The notes beneath the pieces are model-generated. The model saw only the letters and a list, made by a program, of their open reading frames with translations, made no database searches and had not been told where the DNA came from. A stretch of DNA of 64,000 nucleotides from Gammaproteobacteria bacterium. Lineage in GTDB: Bacteria; Pseudomonadota; Gammaproteobacteria; Pseudomonadales; Azotimanducaceae. Made by a program: the position numbers and the translations under genes. The DNA lies in assembly GCA_028818795.1 (NCBI GenBank), contig JAPPND010000153.1:1-64000 (forward strand), in the 5' to 3' direction. This document shows, piece by piece, positions 17,658 through 25,966 of the stretch (position 1 is the first letter of the stretch; each line of letters opens with the position of its first letter).

Positions 17658-18014
17658 TCAATCGCGTTCCCGGAACTTAGCTTCGAGCCACGCAAGTGCC
17701 TTCCTCTGGTCATCGGGAGTCGCCCGTCTGACCTGGGCAAGCAGCCAAATCCACGAAGGCGGTTCGGAAACGATGTTCTCCGCACCACGGCAGTTGCTGC
17801 ACAGGACGAAAAGGTCATCCAACGACTCCTTGCTGCGGTGGTTACCGTCCTGGACTTGACCGATGTGGAGCTTTGTTCTCAGACCCGGGTTCGCTTCGTC
17901 GGGCTCTCCAGCTCCCCCACCGCACAAGGCGCATGTATACCCGTTTCGTTCGAGTGTCTGCACACGCAACGCTGCGGGCATGCGTCGCTCAACCTCGTAG
18001 TTCAACGTCTTCAT
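17658..18014 (-). CDS. HNH endonuclease-like protein
   Basis: This 118-residue protein carries RNGYTCALCGGGAGE, a first zinc-knuckle CxxC. LHIGQVQDGNHRSKESLDDLFVLCSNC follows, with the central His/Asn and the second CxxC-like pair (CSNC). The order and spacing fit the small HNH family, although the usual H-(H/N)-H core is less regular here (H..GNH). Such proteins act as free-standing nicking enzymes or as nuclease parts of defence systems. It stands alone, 198 bp upstream of fic on the same strand. Confidence 0.72.
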   Translation of the reverse strand: MKTLNYEVERRMPAALRVQTLERNGYTCALCGGGAGEPDEANPGLRTKLHIGQVQDGNHRSKESLDDLFVLCSNCRGAENIVSEPPSWIWLLAQVRRATPDDQRKALAWLEAKFRERD

Positions 18015-18311
18015 GGATCCAGACTAAAGGCCGCAACTCCTAACAAGGGGCTCCTTGCCCAACGTGGTCAGGAACATAGTTCCCAACCTTCTTTCGCGAA
18101 TCAATGTTCGGGCGTCCATGTGACCTACGTCAGCGTAACGACCTGGGATGGAGCCACGCGGCGGCGACGATCCGTGGTCGCTCAACGTCTGGGGGAATCG
18201 TCCGTGATTGCGGTCACCCTAGAAGACGCGCGGGAACAAAGTCAACCATGGTCGCAGCACAATGCCACCACCCACGCGATCAGACCGTTGCGAAGAAGCT
18301 TTCATCCACGA
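18015..18311. other. intergenic region, nothing recognised
   Basis: About 300 bp between the HNH gene and the Mrr remnant. Open frames here have atypical composition and no domain motifs. It could be part of a decayed gene, as the next feature is itself a fragment. Confidence 0.4.
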
Positions 18312-18606
18312 CTACGTCCTTGACGGTCGTTCCGTCACCTCGACACCCAACCTATGATCAACGATCAAATCGCAGAACTCGTCCCCATCGACCAAGTCAA
18401 CTGGCGGCGCACCATCTCTTGTCGCTTCGGCACGAGCGGCTGGAGTAAACGCCCCAGTCGTGATGATCAGTCCCTTTTCCCCTCGACCGGTCATTGCGCC
18501 GCGGAAGTCCCGTACGACATTCGGGCCGACACTTCCAGCGTACCGCTTACATTGAAAGTAAATTGGGAAGCTCACAAGCGAGATCTTGTATACGCCAACC
18601 TGATGA
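18312..18606 (-). pseudogene. Mrr-like restriction endonuclease, C-terminal fragment
   Basis: One minus-strand frame encodes GVYKISLVSFPIYFQCKRYA, GSVGPNVVRDFRGAMTGRGE and KGLIITTGAFTPAARAEATR. This is the catalytic core of an Mrr_cat (PD-(D/E)xK) domain from the QxK motif (QCKR) onward. The protein then ends normally (LVDGDEFCDLIVDHRLGVEV). The N-terminal DNA-binding half and the first catalytic Asp are gone; immediately upstream the frame runs into a different truncated gene. The usual length is about 300 residues and only the last 95 or so remain. It is very probably non-functional. Confidence 0.75.
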
Positions 18607-18946
18607 CGATGCAGGCCCCGGTATCCGCAGCGAAACTCGACACGGTTTCGCGGCGGTCGGTCGGATCGTCGGAAACCAGGACTTCCACACGGTGCGAGTT
18701 TCCTCCTTGGGCCACGGACACGTACCAGGCACGCAACGGCAGCTTCGGATCCGCGCCCGAGTAGACCCGTACGCCCGCAGGGAGATCGGCGTTGAGAGAC
18801 TCGACGGGTTCCCATGCCAGATCCGGCGCCGCGGCTGCCCAAGTGAATACCGTCGCGCTGCAGACCACGCATGCCACGAACGCCTGCAATTGATCGCGAA
18901 GCCGTCCTCGCACGGCATCAACCCCGCCGGACCGTCCGTCGATCAT
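18572..18946 (-). pseudogene. phosphodiester glycosidase (NAGPA-like), N-terminal fragment
   Basis: The frame starts at an ATG and has a hydrophobic export-like segment (VACVVCSATVFTWAAAA). LNADLPAGVRVYSGADPKLP, RAWYVSVAQ and RRETVSSFAADTGACIVI then match the N-terminal region of exported phosphodiester glycosidase-domain proteins. Homologues continue with NGGYF and several hundred further residues; here the frame changes to RLAYTRSRL and stops. The junction with the Mrr fragment lies near 18600-18615. I read this as two genes truncated and joined by one deletion. Confidence 0.65.
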
Positions 18947-18973
18947 ACACGGCGGCGACCCGCCGACGAGGCG

Positions 18974-19609
18974 CTACGGTTCGTCCATCACGCTCCGGAT
19001 GCGGTGCTTGTCCCGCGCCTTCTCGTACGCCGTTTCTGAGATCAGGCCTTCGTCCGCGAGCGCTTTCAACTCGTCGAGCTTTCTGTCGAGCCTCGCTTGG
19101 TTGGACGCTCGCATGGCCTCAGGTCCCCTCGTTAGAGGGCCCCGGTCCTTGAAGCCGTAGCTCGCCTCCTCGAACTCGACTCGCCGGTTGACGCTGCGGA
19201 TCCGGGAGTAGAGCACCTCGATGAGGACGAGACCGAGAAGCATCGGCAGCATCCAGCGAAGGTCTCCCAAGTGGTACGCCTGGTAGATCAGGGCGAGGTT
19301 GAGTGCCTGGATCAATCCGGCCAGCGCGACGAGCATTCGCCGCTGGTAGCGCTTCGTCGTCTCGCCCACCGCCTCGTCCGACGGCTCGTTGGACATCCGC
19401 CAACCGATCCGGTCGACATCGTTGGCGATGTAGCGGAAGAACTGGGAGACGCCGATCAGGAACAGTGCCAACAGGGCCGCCCGCCAACCGTGGTAGACAA
19501 ACAGCATGGCGACGAGCAGCACGTAGCCGCCGCCGATGCCGACGAACAGTGTTCCCTTCCAAAGGCGTTGCAGCTTGACCTGGGCGGTCGACTCAGCGGG
19601 TGAGGTCAT
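18974..19609 (-). CDS. membrane protein with SHOCT-like C terminus
   Basis: The protein has 211 residues from the ATG at 19609. It has two N-terminal hydrophobic segments (GTLFVGIGGGYVLLVAMLFV and AALLALFLIGVSQFFRYI) and two more in the middle (MLVALAGLIQALNLALIYQA and WMLPMLLGLVLIEVLY). The C terminus is LDRKLDELKALADEGLISET followed by AYEKARDKH, a SHOCT-type short helix pair often found at the end of membrane proteins and thought to mediate oligomerisation. No specific function can be assigned. Confidence 0.65.
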   Translation of the reverse strand: MTSPAESTAQVKLQRLWKGTLFVGIGGGYVLLVAMLFVYHGWRAALLALFLIGVSQFFRYIANDVDRIGWRMSNEPSDEAVGETTKRYQRRMLVALAGLIQALNLALIYQAYHLGDLRWMLPMLLGLVLIEVLYSRIRSVNRRVEFEEASYGFKDRGPLTRGPEAMRASNQARLDRKLDELKALADEGLISETAYEKARDKHRIRSVMDEP

Positions 19610-19776
19610 CGATTGCCTCGCAATGGTTGTCTGGACCTGTATTGGAGTCGCCAGCGTCCAACGGTTCGCGCACGAGGGCAACGGCGACCGGTCCAGTACC
19701 GGTCGACAACCCTGCCAGGTTCCGCATCACGGTACGCGTCCGCGCACCCACGTCGTTGCCGGTTACGTCTCAACGC

Positions 19777-19801
19777 GGGACGGGACAAGCCCGTCCCCTA
19801 C
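19777..19801. repeat. GTAGGGG-type hairpin repeat at aldolase 3' end
   Basis: GGGACGGG-ACAAG-CCCGTCCC (19777-19797) is a perfect 8-bp stem with a 5-base loop, followed by CCCCTAC (19795-19801). A 19-bp part (19782-19800) recurs exactly, inverted, at 39327-39345. Read on the minus strand, the terminal GCGTAGGGG supplies the TAG stop of the aldolase gene. Confidence 0.8.
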
Positions 19802-20550
19802 GCGCGTGACTCATCCAGGAATCTAGTCGCCGCCCCGAGCAACAGGGCGCCCGCGCTGTTCAGGAACACCTGGATTCCGCGCTCCCGCCAGTATCGGTAG
19901 TCCTCCGGGGATCGGGTGACGGTCCCAGCGGCTTTGCCGGCGGCGACGATCTTCTCGGTGAGCGCCTCGATCGTTTTCAACACGCTCGGGTGTTTCGTCT
20001 GTCCCGGCACGTCCAACGCGACGGACAGATCCGAGGGGCCGAGAAAGACCACGTCGACGCCTTCGGTGGCGATGATCTCGTCTGCCCGGTCGATGCCGGC
20101 GCGGGTTTCGATCTGCACGACCACGACGGTGGACTCGTTCGCCGCCGACACATAACCGGGGGTAGGCGCGAAGTCGTTGATGCGAACGCCGGCAAGGCCG
20201 CGCTTGCCCATCGGCGGGTACTTCACGGAGTCCACCACCCGCTGGGCTTCCGCTGCTGAACTGACCATCGGCGTCATGGTCCCGATCGCGCCGGCATCGA
20301 GGTACTTGGCCATCACCTGCTGGGTGTTCTCCCCAACCCGCGCAAGGATCGGAATACGCCGTGCCTCGGCCGCCCGGATCATCTCGACGGCGCTCGCCGG
20401 ACCGATGGGCGCGTGTTCGCCGTCGATCATCAGGAAATCCATGCCGGCGACGGCCAGCACTTCCACGACGGTGGGCGATTCGATGTTGACGAACGCACCG
20501 ATGAGCGGCTCACCGGCTTTCAGTCTGGCTCGGAAGGACGGATCAATCAT
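19798..20550 (-). CDS. HpcH/HpaI-family aldolase
   Basis: The 250-residue protein shows the HpcH/HpaI class II pyruvate aldolase pattern: GAFVNIESPTVVEVLAVAGM, MIDGEHAPIG (catalytic/metal region), VVQIETRAGIDRADEI with the metal-binding Glu, and FLGPSDLSVALDVPG with the second acidic ligand. These enzymes cleave or form 2-keto-3-deoxy acids such as 4-hydroxy-2-oxoheptanedioate. The ATG at 20550 gives the normal family length. The stop codon (TAG, 19798-19800) lies within a dispersed repeat. No catabolic partner genes adjoin it, so the substrate is unknown. Confidence 0.9.
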   Translation of the reverse strand: MIDPSFRARLKAGEPLIGAFVNIESPTVVEVLAVAGMDFLMIDGEHAPIGPASAVEMIRAAEARRIPILARVGENTQQVMAKYLDAGAIGTMTPMVSSAAEAQRVVDSVKYPPMGKRGLAGVRINDFAPTPGYVSAANESTVVVVQIETRAGIDRADEIIATEGVDVVFLGPSDLSVALDVPGQTKHPSVLKTIEALTEKIVAAGKAAGTVTRSPEDYRYWRERGIQVFLNSAGALLLGAATRFLDESRA

Positions 20551-20625
20551 CGTCGGTTCGCGCCGTCGGGGACGCCCTTGTGGCGTCCCATCGGTATTTC
20601 GCCACGGCCTGCGGGCATCCAACAC

Positions 20626-20650
20626 GGGCGACGACAAGCGTCGCCCCTAC
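20626..20650. repeat. GTAGGGG-type hairpin repeat
   Basis: GGGCGACG-ACAAG-CGTCGCCC (20626-20646) has the same 8-bp stem and identical 5-base loop as the repeat at 19777, with a different stem kept complementary, and ends in CCCCTAC (20644-20650). It lies between the aldolase start and the VWA gene 3' end. Confidence 0.75.
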
Positions 20651-20692
20651 ACTCAAATGCGGAATCCACGAGTCCGTCTTAAGTCCGGTTTT

Positions 20693-22699
20693 CTATCTGG
20701 CCAGCTTCTTCCGCTTGCGCTGTACGTAGTCGACGAGGATGTATTCGCCGAGCTTGTCCGGCGACGTGAAGAACACCCGACCGCCGTTGATGCGGGCGAT
20801 GGCGTCCATGAACGCCTTCAGATGGTAGTCCACGTCGAGCATGAAGGTGTTGATGGCAATGGACTTGCTGGTGCAGCGCTTAACCGCGCGCAGCGTCGCC
20901 CGGTAGGTCTCCGCCGTCGGCGGGTAGGCGAACCGGGCACGGCCGTTCTCCAAGTGGGCGGTGGGTTCGCCGTCGGAGATCATGATGATCTGCTTGGTGC
21001 CTGCGTTGTGCTTGTCGAGCAGCCGTTCGGCCAAGAGCAGAGCGTGCTGCATGTTGGTGCCTAGCACGTACTCGTCCCATTGCAGGAACGGCAGGTCGTG
21101 GGCCTTGAGCTCCTTGGCGTAGGCAGCGAAGCCGATGACGTGGAAGGAGTCCTTCGGGAAACGCGACGTGATCAGGTTGTGCAGCGCCAAGGCGACCTTC
21201 TTAGCCGCTTGGAACGAGCCGCGCAGCGCCATCGACCACGACAGGTCCACCAGCATGGCGGTCGCCGTCGAGGTGATGAGCTCCGAGCGGTAGATCTCGA
21301 AGTCCTCGTGCTTCAAGCGCACGGGAGTGTGCGGACCGTCCCGATCGATGGCGTTGCGGATGGTGCGCGGCATGTGAAGGTGGAAGGGGTCGCCGAACTC
21401 GTACGCCTTGGTCTGTTCGAGGCGTTCGCCGAACCGCCCTTCCTCGGGTAGCGCGTGGTTGCCGAGGCTCTGGCGACGCAGCCGCGCATAGATCTCGCCG
21501 AGAGCCTTCTGGCCGATCATTCGCGAGCCGCGCGGCGTCAGTTCCCACTTGTCGCCCTTGGGCCGGATGTAACCCGCCTTCTCGAGCGCCTCGAGCAGCT
21601 TCTTCAGGTCGTCGAGTGACTCCGCCGCGTCGTCGTCCAGCAGCTCCTTCAAGAGGTCGCGGTCGATGCGTTCCAAGTCGTTGGTGCGTTCCGCCACCTG
21701 CACCTGGTTGATGAGTTCGTCGAGTTGGCGCATCTCGCGCATCAACCGCATCGCGGCTTCGAGGTCGATGTCCTCGCGACCGCCGAACCGGTAGCGCGAC
21801 GAACGCGGGGCGTGAGCCGACATGGCCTGTGCCAGGCGTTGCAGTTCGTTTTGGAGGTCGGGATCACCGAAACGGTCCGAGAGCAGGGACTGCAGTTGGG
21901 CCCGCTGGTCGGGGGTCAGGGAGTCCATCAGGGATTGCGCCGCCGCCATCTGCTGGCTCATCTGCTCGATGAGATCCTCCAAGGACTCCGGCACCTTGTC
22001 CCCGAACATGTCGCCGTACTTGTCCATGAAGTCCTTGAAGAAGGACTCCATCGCGTCCGGATCCACGCCCTTCGCCTTCTTCGACAGGAGATCGTTCAAG
22101 TCCTTCAGCATGTCCTTCATGCGATCGATGTCGCCTTTGGACATGTTGTTGACCATCTTCTCGATGTCGTCGAAGAACGTCTGCGTCATGGCCCGGCGCA
22201 GTTGATTGAGAAGCTCGATGTAGCGCTTCTGCGCCTCGGGGTTCAGGAACTCGTAGTTCTCGAGTTCCTGCATCCTGCCCGCGGCATTGTCGGGCAGTTC
22301 TTCGAGCCGCGCCTTGTTCTTCTCGGCGACGTCGCGCATGACATCGTCGACGAGTTCATCCCCCTCGCCGTCCAGCCACTCGTCGATGGTCCCGCGTTCC
22401 AAATCGAGAATCTCGTCGAGCTCCTTTTCGATTTCCTTGAACACACTCGAGAGGTTGAAGCGGTCGAGGTGCTGCCGCTTCTGGTTCCGCAACTGTTTCA
22501 GCATGTCGCGCAGGCCCTGCATGTGCCCGCCCTGGGGGATGTCCATGCCGCGCGAGAACAGATTGCGCATCGCCCAGCGCAGGTCCCCGTACTCCATGAG
22601 GTCGTCGACCATGGCGCCGAGCGCGTTGTCGGCGTCGACTTCGCCGGCCTGGCTGCCGTCCCACTCCGAGAACCGGTGACGGGTTGGAAACCTGCGCAT
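20693..22699 (-). CDS. VWA-domain protein partnered with MoxR-type ATPase
   Basis: This 668-residue protein has a long, highly charged helical N-terminal two-thirds, including an acidic segment around residues 80-260 rich in KELDEIL, DVMRDVAEKNK and KDMLKDLNDLL. The C-terminal von Willebrand A domain carries the metal-binding DxSxS as VDLSWSMALRGS, plus IIMISDGEPTAH. VWA proteins next to MoxR-family AAA+ ATPases are thought to act as chaperones that insert metals or remodel protein complexes, as in magnesium chelatase D/I. The ATPase gene lies 15 bp upstream on the same strand, indicating an operon. The client protein is unknown. Confidence 0.87.
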   Translation of the reverse strand: MRRFPTRHRFSEWDGSQAGEVDADNALGAMVDDLMEYGDLRWAMRNLFSRGMDIPQGGHMQGLRDMLKQLRNQKRQHLDRFNLSSVFKEIEKELDEILDLERGTIDEWLDGEGDELVDDVMRDVAEKNKARLEELPDNAAGRMQELENYEFLNPEAQKRYIELLNQLRRAMTQTFFDDIEKMVNNMSKGDIDRMKDMLKDLNDLLSKKAKGVDPDAMESFFKDFMDKYGDMFGDKVPESLEDLIEQMSQQMAAAQSLMDSLTPDQRAQLQSLLSDRFGDPDLQNELQRLAQAMSAHAPRSSRYRFGGREDIDLEAAMRLMREMRQLDELINQVQVAERTNDLERIDRDLLKELLDDDAAESLDDLKKLLEALEKAGYIRPKGDKWELTPRGSRMIGQKALGEIYARLRRQSLGNHALPEEGRFGERLEQTKAYEFGDPFHLHMPRTIRNAIDRDGPHTPVRLKHEDFEIYRSELITSTATAMLVDLSWSMALRGSFQAAKKVALALHNLITSRFPKDSFHVIGFAAYAKELKAHDLPFLQWDEYVLGTNMQHALLLAERLLDKHNAGTKQIIMISDGEPTAHLENGRARFAYPPTAETYRATLRAVKRCTSKSIAINTFMLDVDYHLKAFMDAIARINGGRVFFTSPDKLGEYILVDYVQRKRKKLAR

Positions 22700-22714
22700 T
22701 TTCGATGCGTCCCG

Positions 22715-24112
22715 TTAGCCGGTGAACGTGGAACGGCCGGAGCTGCTCTTCTTGTTGAGCAGCTTGTGCAGATGCAGGCCTTCGAGCACGAATTCGATGG
22801 CCGACGCCCGGGCGGCTGACACTGGTACCTCCGCCAAGGACTCCACCGCAGCCTCGAGCCCTTCAAGCTGCTCGACGATCTCCTCGTAGTCGGCACTCTG
22901 GGCGTCCTCGGCGGTCTCGACGCTGAAGCCCTCGTCGAAAGCCAGCACCACGTCGGCGAGCATGTCGACGTTGAAGCGCCGGTCGAACACCGCCTTGATG
23001 CCGGCGGCGAGGATGCGCCCGGTGATGCGGTCCTCCTGGCCTTCCTCCATCGCCTCGAACTCCACTTTGCCCTGCAAGGACGGAAGAACGAAAGGCAGGT
23101 CCGACATGCGCGGCACCACATCCGTCTCGCCGATGCGCAATGCGCGCCGGAAGGCGTTGGCGAGAAGCGCCTCGTAGTTGGCGACCGAGGCGCGCACCGA
23201 CACCCCCGAACGCTGGTTGACGTCCGGTGAGCGCCGCGCCTGGTGGGTGATCTCGGCGACGATCTCCTTCATGAAGGACGGCACGTGGACACGGTAGTCG
23301 CCCATGTCGAGCGCAACCGCCTCCTGCTCCATGATGTCGATTTCCTTGTGGATGTCCTCCGGGTAGTGGGTGCGGATCTGGGCACCGTAGCGATCCTTCA
23401 ACGGCGTGATGATCCGGCCCCGGTTGGTGTAGTCCTCCGGGTTGGCGGTGGCGACCAGGAACACGTCGAGGGGCAGGCGCACCTTGTGGCCGCGGATCTG
23501 CACGTCGCGTTCTTCGAGCACGTTCAAGAGCCCCACCTGGATGCGTTCGGCGAGATCGGGCAGCTCGTTGATGGCGAAGATGCCGCGGTTGACCCGCGGC
23601 ACGAGACCGAAGTGGATCGTCAACTCGTCGTCCAGATAGCGACCCTCCGCCACCTTGATCGGGTCGACCTCGCCGATGAGATCCGCAATCGTGATGTCGG
23701 GGGTGGCGAGCTTTTCTGCATACCGTTCGGAACGCGGCAGCCAGGCGATGGGCGTGTCGTCGCCCGCCTCGGCAACGATCGCGCGACCTTTCGCAGTGAT
23801 CGGATCGAACGGGTTTTCCGGGATTTCGGCGCCCTTGATGATGGGTGTCTCGTCGTCGAGCAGGCCGGCGAGGCCGCGCACCACGCGGGACTTCGCCTGG
23901 CCGCGTTCGCCGAGCATCATGATGTCCTGTCCGCCGAGTATGGCGTTGGCGATCTGCGGGATCACCGTCTCGTCGTAGCCGACGATTCCCGGAAAGAGGG
24001 CATCCCCGCGACGCAGCTTGGCGATGAGATTGCGGCGCATCTCGGCCTTGACGCCCAGAACTTGGTAGCCGGAGCCCTTGAGTTCGCCCAGTGTCGTCGC
24101 CTGCTTGCCCAT
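22715..24112 (-). CDS. MoxR/magnesium-chelatase-like AAA+ ATPase
   Basis: The protein has 465 residues from the ATG at 24112 (MGKQATTLGELKGSGYQVLG). The AAA+ core is recognisable from VGYDETVIPQIANAILGGQD, MMLGERGQAKSRVVR (a Walker A with AKS rather than GKT), RGIFAINELPDL as Walker B with Asn in place of the first Asp, and VATANPEDYTNRGRIITPLKDR (sensor 1 region). This is the ChlI/MoxR group. With the VWA gene just downstream it forms the ATPase-VWA pair typical of this family. Both nucleotide-binding motifs deviate from consensus, but I recall close homologues of this subgroup sharing that style. Confidence 0.87.
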   Translation of the reverse strand: MGKQATTLGELKGSGYQVLGVKAEMRRNLIAKLRRGDALFPGIVGYDETVIPQIANAILGGQDIMMLGERGQAKSRVVRGLAGLLDDETPIIKGAEIPENPFDPITAKGRAIVAEAGDDTPIAWLPRSERYAEKLATPDITIADLIGEVDPIKVAEGRYLDDELTIHFGLVPRVNRGIFAINELPDLAERIQVGLLNVLEERDVQIRGHKVRLPLDVFLVATANPEDYTNRGRIITPLKDRYGAQIRTHYPEDIHKEIDIMEQEAVALDMGDYRVHVPSFMKEIVAEITHQARRSPDVNQRSGVSVRASVANYEALLANAFRRALRIGETDVVPRMSDLPFVLPSLQGKVEFEAMEEGQEDRITGRILAAGIKAVFDRRFNVDMLADVVLAFDEGFSVETAEDAQSADYEEIVEQLEGLEAAVESLAEVPVSAARASAIEFVLEGLHLHKLLNKKSSSGRSTFTG

Positions 24113-24299
24113 GGACCCCTCTCGTCGCGGGACGCCATCGAGTGTGGCAGTTCGCAGGGGAAGTGGCAAACGGCAACGGACCGAAGCCTGTTCGATGCCT
24201 TCGTTTCGGAAGGTATCGGCGTACCGTCCGCCGGACGGCAAACCCGAGGCAAAGAGGGGGGCGACGATGCGAACCGCCGCGCCACCCCTCACCTTCCAG

Positions 24300-24428
24300 C
24301 TAGAACCAACCGTAGTGCATTGCCATCGCGTTCAGAACGACCAACGTGCATCCGATCAATGCGACCCACATGCACACCTTGTCTATGCGGCGAAACTCCC
24401 GCCAGCGTGAGCGAATGAAAGTCAACAT
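24300..24428 (-). CDS. 42-residue single-pass membrane peptide
   Basis: The frame begins ATG (24428-24426) and encodes a basic N terminus (MLTFIRSRWREFRRIDKVC). One transmembrane segment, MWVALIGCTLVVLNAMAMHY, and the end GWF follow. The ATG overlaps the stop of the upstream small-protein gene (ATGTTGA), so translation is probably coupled. The arginine-rich stretch predicts a cytoplasmic N terminus. I recognise no family. A structural, immunity or toxin peptide role is possible but unsupported; the evidence is the layout and the clean topology. Confidence 0.55.
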   Translation of the reverse strand: MLTFIRSRWREFRRIDKVCMWVALIGCTLVVLNAMAMHYGWF

Positions 24429-24847
24429 TGTTTCTGGGCCTCGTAGTAGTGAACCCGGGCCTCCGCGGCCTTGCCAACGGACAATGCCGTGAAGAAGGCC
24501 GCGAGCGGAGCCGTGCTACCCGCGGTAAAGAAGCCGGCAACTACTGCGGCTGCCGCTGCGGCTGCGAACCCAATGGATGCATCCGTGGCCTCGTCGTGCA
24601 GGAAGGTGGCCTGTTCGCAGAGCGTGCAATTGGCGAACTCCCAGCCTACCCAATGACCATTGTCGTTGTATACCTTGGTCGGGGTGCAAGTGGGCCCATA
24701 GTTGCTGCCGCCGGGTCCGCCTTGAGCGATTGCACAGCCGCCGACGGTGGGCAAGACACTAGTGATCGGGGCGTCGGGAGTTCCGCCAACGAGAAACGCT
24801 AGCGCGAATGCCGTTGGCGTGCCTAGGTACCTGAGCAAGTATTTCAA
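24422..24847 (-). CDS. 141-residue exported, Cys-containing hypothetical protein (TTG start)
   Basis: I place the start at TTG 24847 because a strong ribosome site (AAGGAGGAAA) lies just upstream and the product then begins with a signal-like KYLLRYLGTPTAFALAFLVG. The middle is Gly/Cys-rich (GGCAIAQGGPGGSNYGP, NCTLCEQ). The end is hydrophobic and Ala/Phe-rich (GFAAAAAAAVVAGFFTAG and following), with a final HYYEAQKQC. Five cysteines suggest disulfides. It is translationally coupled to the 42-residue membrane peptide. The size, export signal and small hydrophobic partner resemble a bacteriocin-immunity layout, but no homology is recognised. Confidence 0.55.
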   Translation of the reverse strand: MKYLLRYLGTPTAFALAFLVGGTPDAPITSVLPTVGGCAIAQGGPGGSNYGPTCTPTKVYNDNGHWVGWEFANCTLCEQATFLHDEATDASIGFAAAAAAAVVAGFFTAGSTAPLAAFFTALSVGKAAEARVHYYEAQKQC

Positions 24848-25242
24848 GGTGTTTTCCTCCTTGTCGTTGAGCAGTTGGGGGACATTTGATTGACCCTTAC
24901 CTTTTGGGTTGGAGATGAACTGCCAATCTCTTTGGGCGGGGATCGCCCGTCCGAGAGCGGGCGCATTCAACACCTTCGCCGCAACGTCCGCTATGACATC
25001 CACAACTACCTAGGATGCACAGTGCTCAAGTCGGTATTGGGCCTTCGAGCGGCGGCCAGCACCGACCATTCCGCCCAAAGTGGCGGGTGCAACGAGCCCG
25101 ACGACGGTCATCCCAAACGCCCCAACTCGCAGGGACGAGGGACCCATGTCTACCACCACGCGACGGCGCTGTTCGAGATGGGGTTCGCGATTGCAGTCGC
25201 GTCGTGCACGTCAAAGCGCGTGCGGCGGCGTAGAATACGCAC
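24848..25242. other. intergenic region between divergent genes
   Basis: Nearly 400 bp separate the leftward small-protein gene and the rightward aldolase. A short inverted repeat (CGCCCG...GCGGGCG) lies near 24945-24963. No convincing gene is present; the region should contain promoters for both directions. Confidence 0.4.
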
Positions 25243-25959
25243 ATGGACACACGGGCACAGACAGCGGATTCCGTCCGGGAGGAGCGCAAACGTCAAGTTG
25301 CGCTCGGCTATCGCGTGTTCGCCGCCCTAGCCTGGGGCGATCTCGGCGACGGGCATATCAGCGCCCGCGATCCCGAACGAGCCGATTGCTTCTGGCTGCT
25401 CGATGTCGACACCCCGTTCGGCGAGGCGTCGCCTGGGAAATTGGTACTCGTAAAGCCGGACGGCTCTGTGGAAGGTGGCAGCGGCAAGACCAACCTGCCG
25501 GCCTACTACATCCACTACCCGATCCTCTCGGCACGACCCGACATCGCGAGCGTCGCGCACACGCACACCTCCTACGGCACGCCGTTCTCGGCATCGGCGA
25601 CGCCCTTCGAACCGATCACCCAGGAGGCCTGCATCTTCCACGACGACCACGCCGTGTTCGACGACGAAGAGGTGCAGGTGCAGAGTGTCGACTGCGGCGA
25701 GCGCATCGCCCGGGATCTCGGCCGCAACCGCGGCATCGTTCTGCGCAACCACGGTTTGCTGACCGTCGGCGCCACCGTCAAACACGCCGTGGCCTGGTTC
25801 GTGATGATGGAACGCGTTGCGGAAGCGCACTTGAAGGCGCGCGACCCCAAACCGATCTCCCACAATGCCGCCCTCTACGCGAAGGCCGACCTGACCACCG
25901 ACGAGTACACCAACTCGGTTTTCGACTTCCTGGTAGGTCACCACCTCGAAGCGCATTGA
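25243..25959 (+). CDS. class II aldolase/adducin-family protein
   Basis: The 238-residue protein has the class II aldolase pattern: GDGHISARDP near residue 37, LPAYYIHYPI, SVAHTHTSYGTPFSA with the paired zinc-binding His residues, and IVLRNHGLLTVGATVKHAVA with the third His. This superfamily includes L-fuculose- and ribulose-phosphate aldolases and epimerases as well as non-catalytic adducin-like proteins. All three metal ligands are visible, so it is probably catalytic. It lies 7 bp before the threonine synthase gene and may share its transcript, but the pathway link is unclear. Confidence 0.85.
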   Translation: MDTRAQTADSVREERKRQVALGYRVFAALAWGDLGDGHISARDPERADCFWLLDVDTPFGEASPGKLVLVKPDGSVEGGSGKTNLPAYYIHYPILSARPDIASVAHTHTSYGTPFSASATPFEPITQEACIFHDDHAVFDDEEVQVQSVDCGERIARDLGRNRGIVLRNHGLLTVGATVKHAVAWFVMMERVAEAHLKARDPKPISHNAALYAKADLTTDEYTNSVFDFLVGHHLEAH

Positions 25960-25966
25960 AAGCCCG

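Noticed and set aside
16770..18323. Long plus-strand open frame across the Fic and HNH genes
   Set aside because: It is antisense to recognised genes, has no domain motifs, and its length follows from high GC content.
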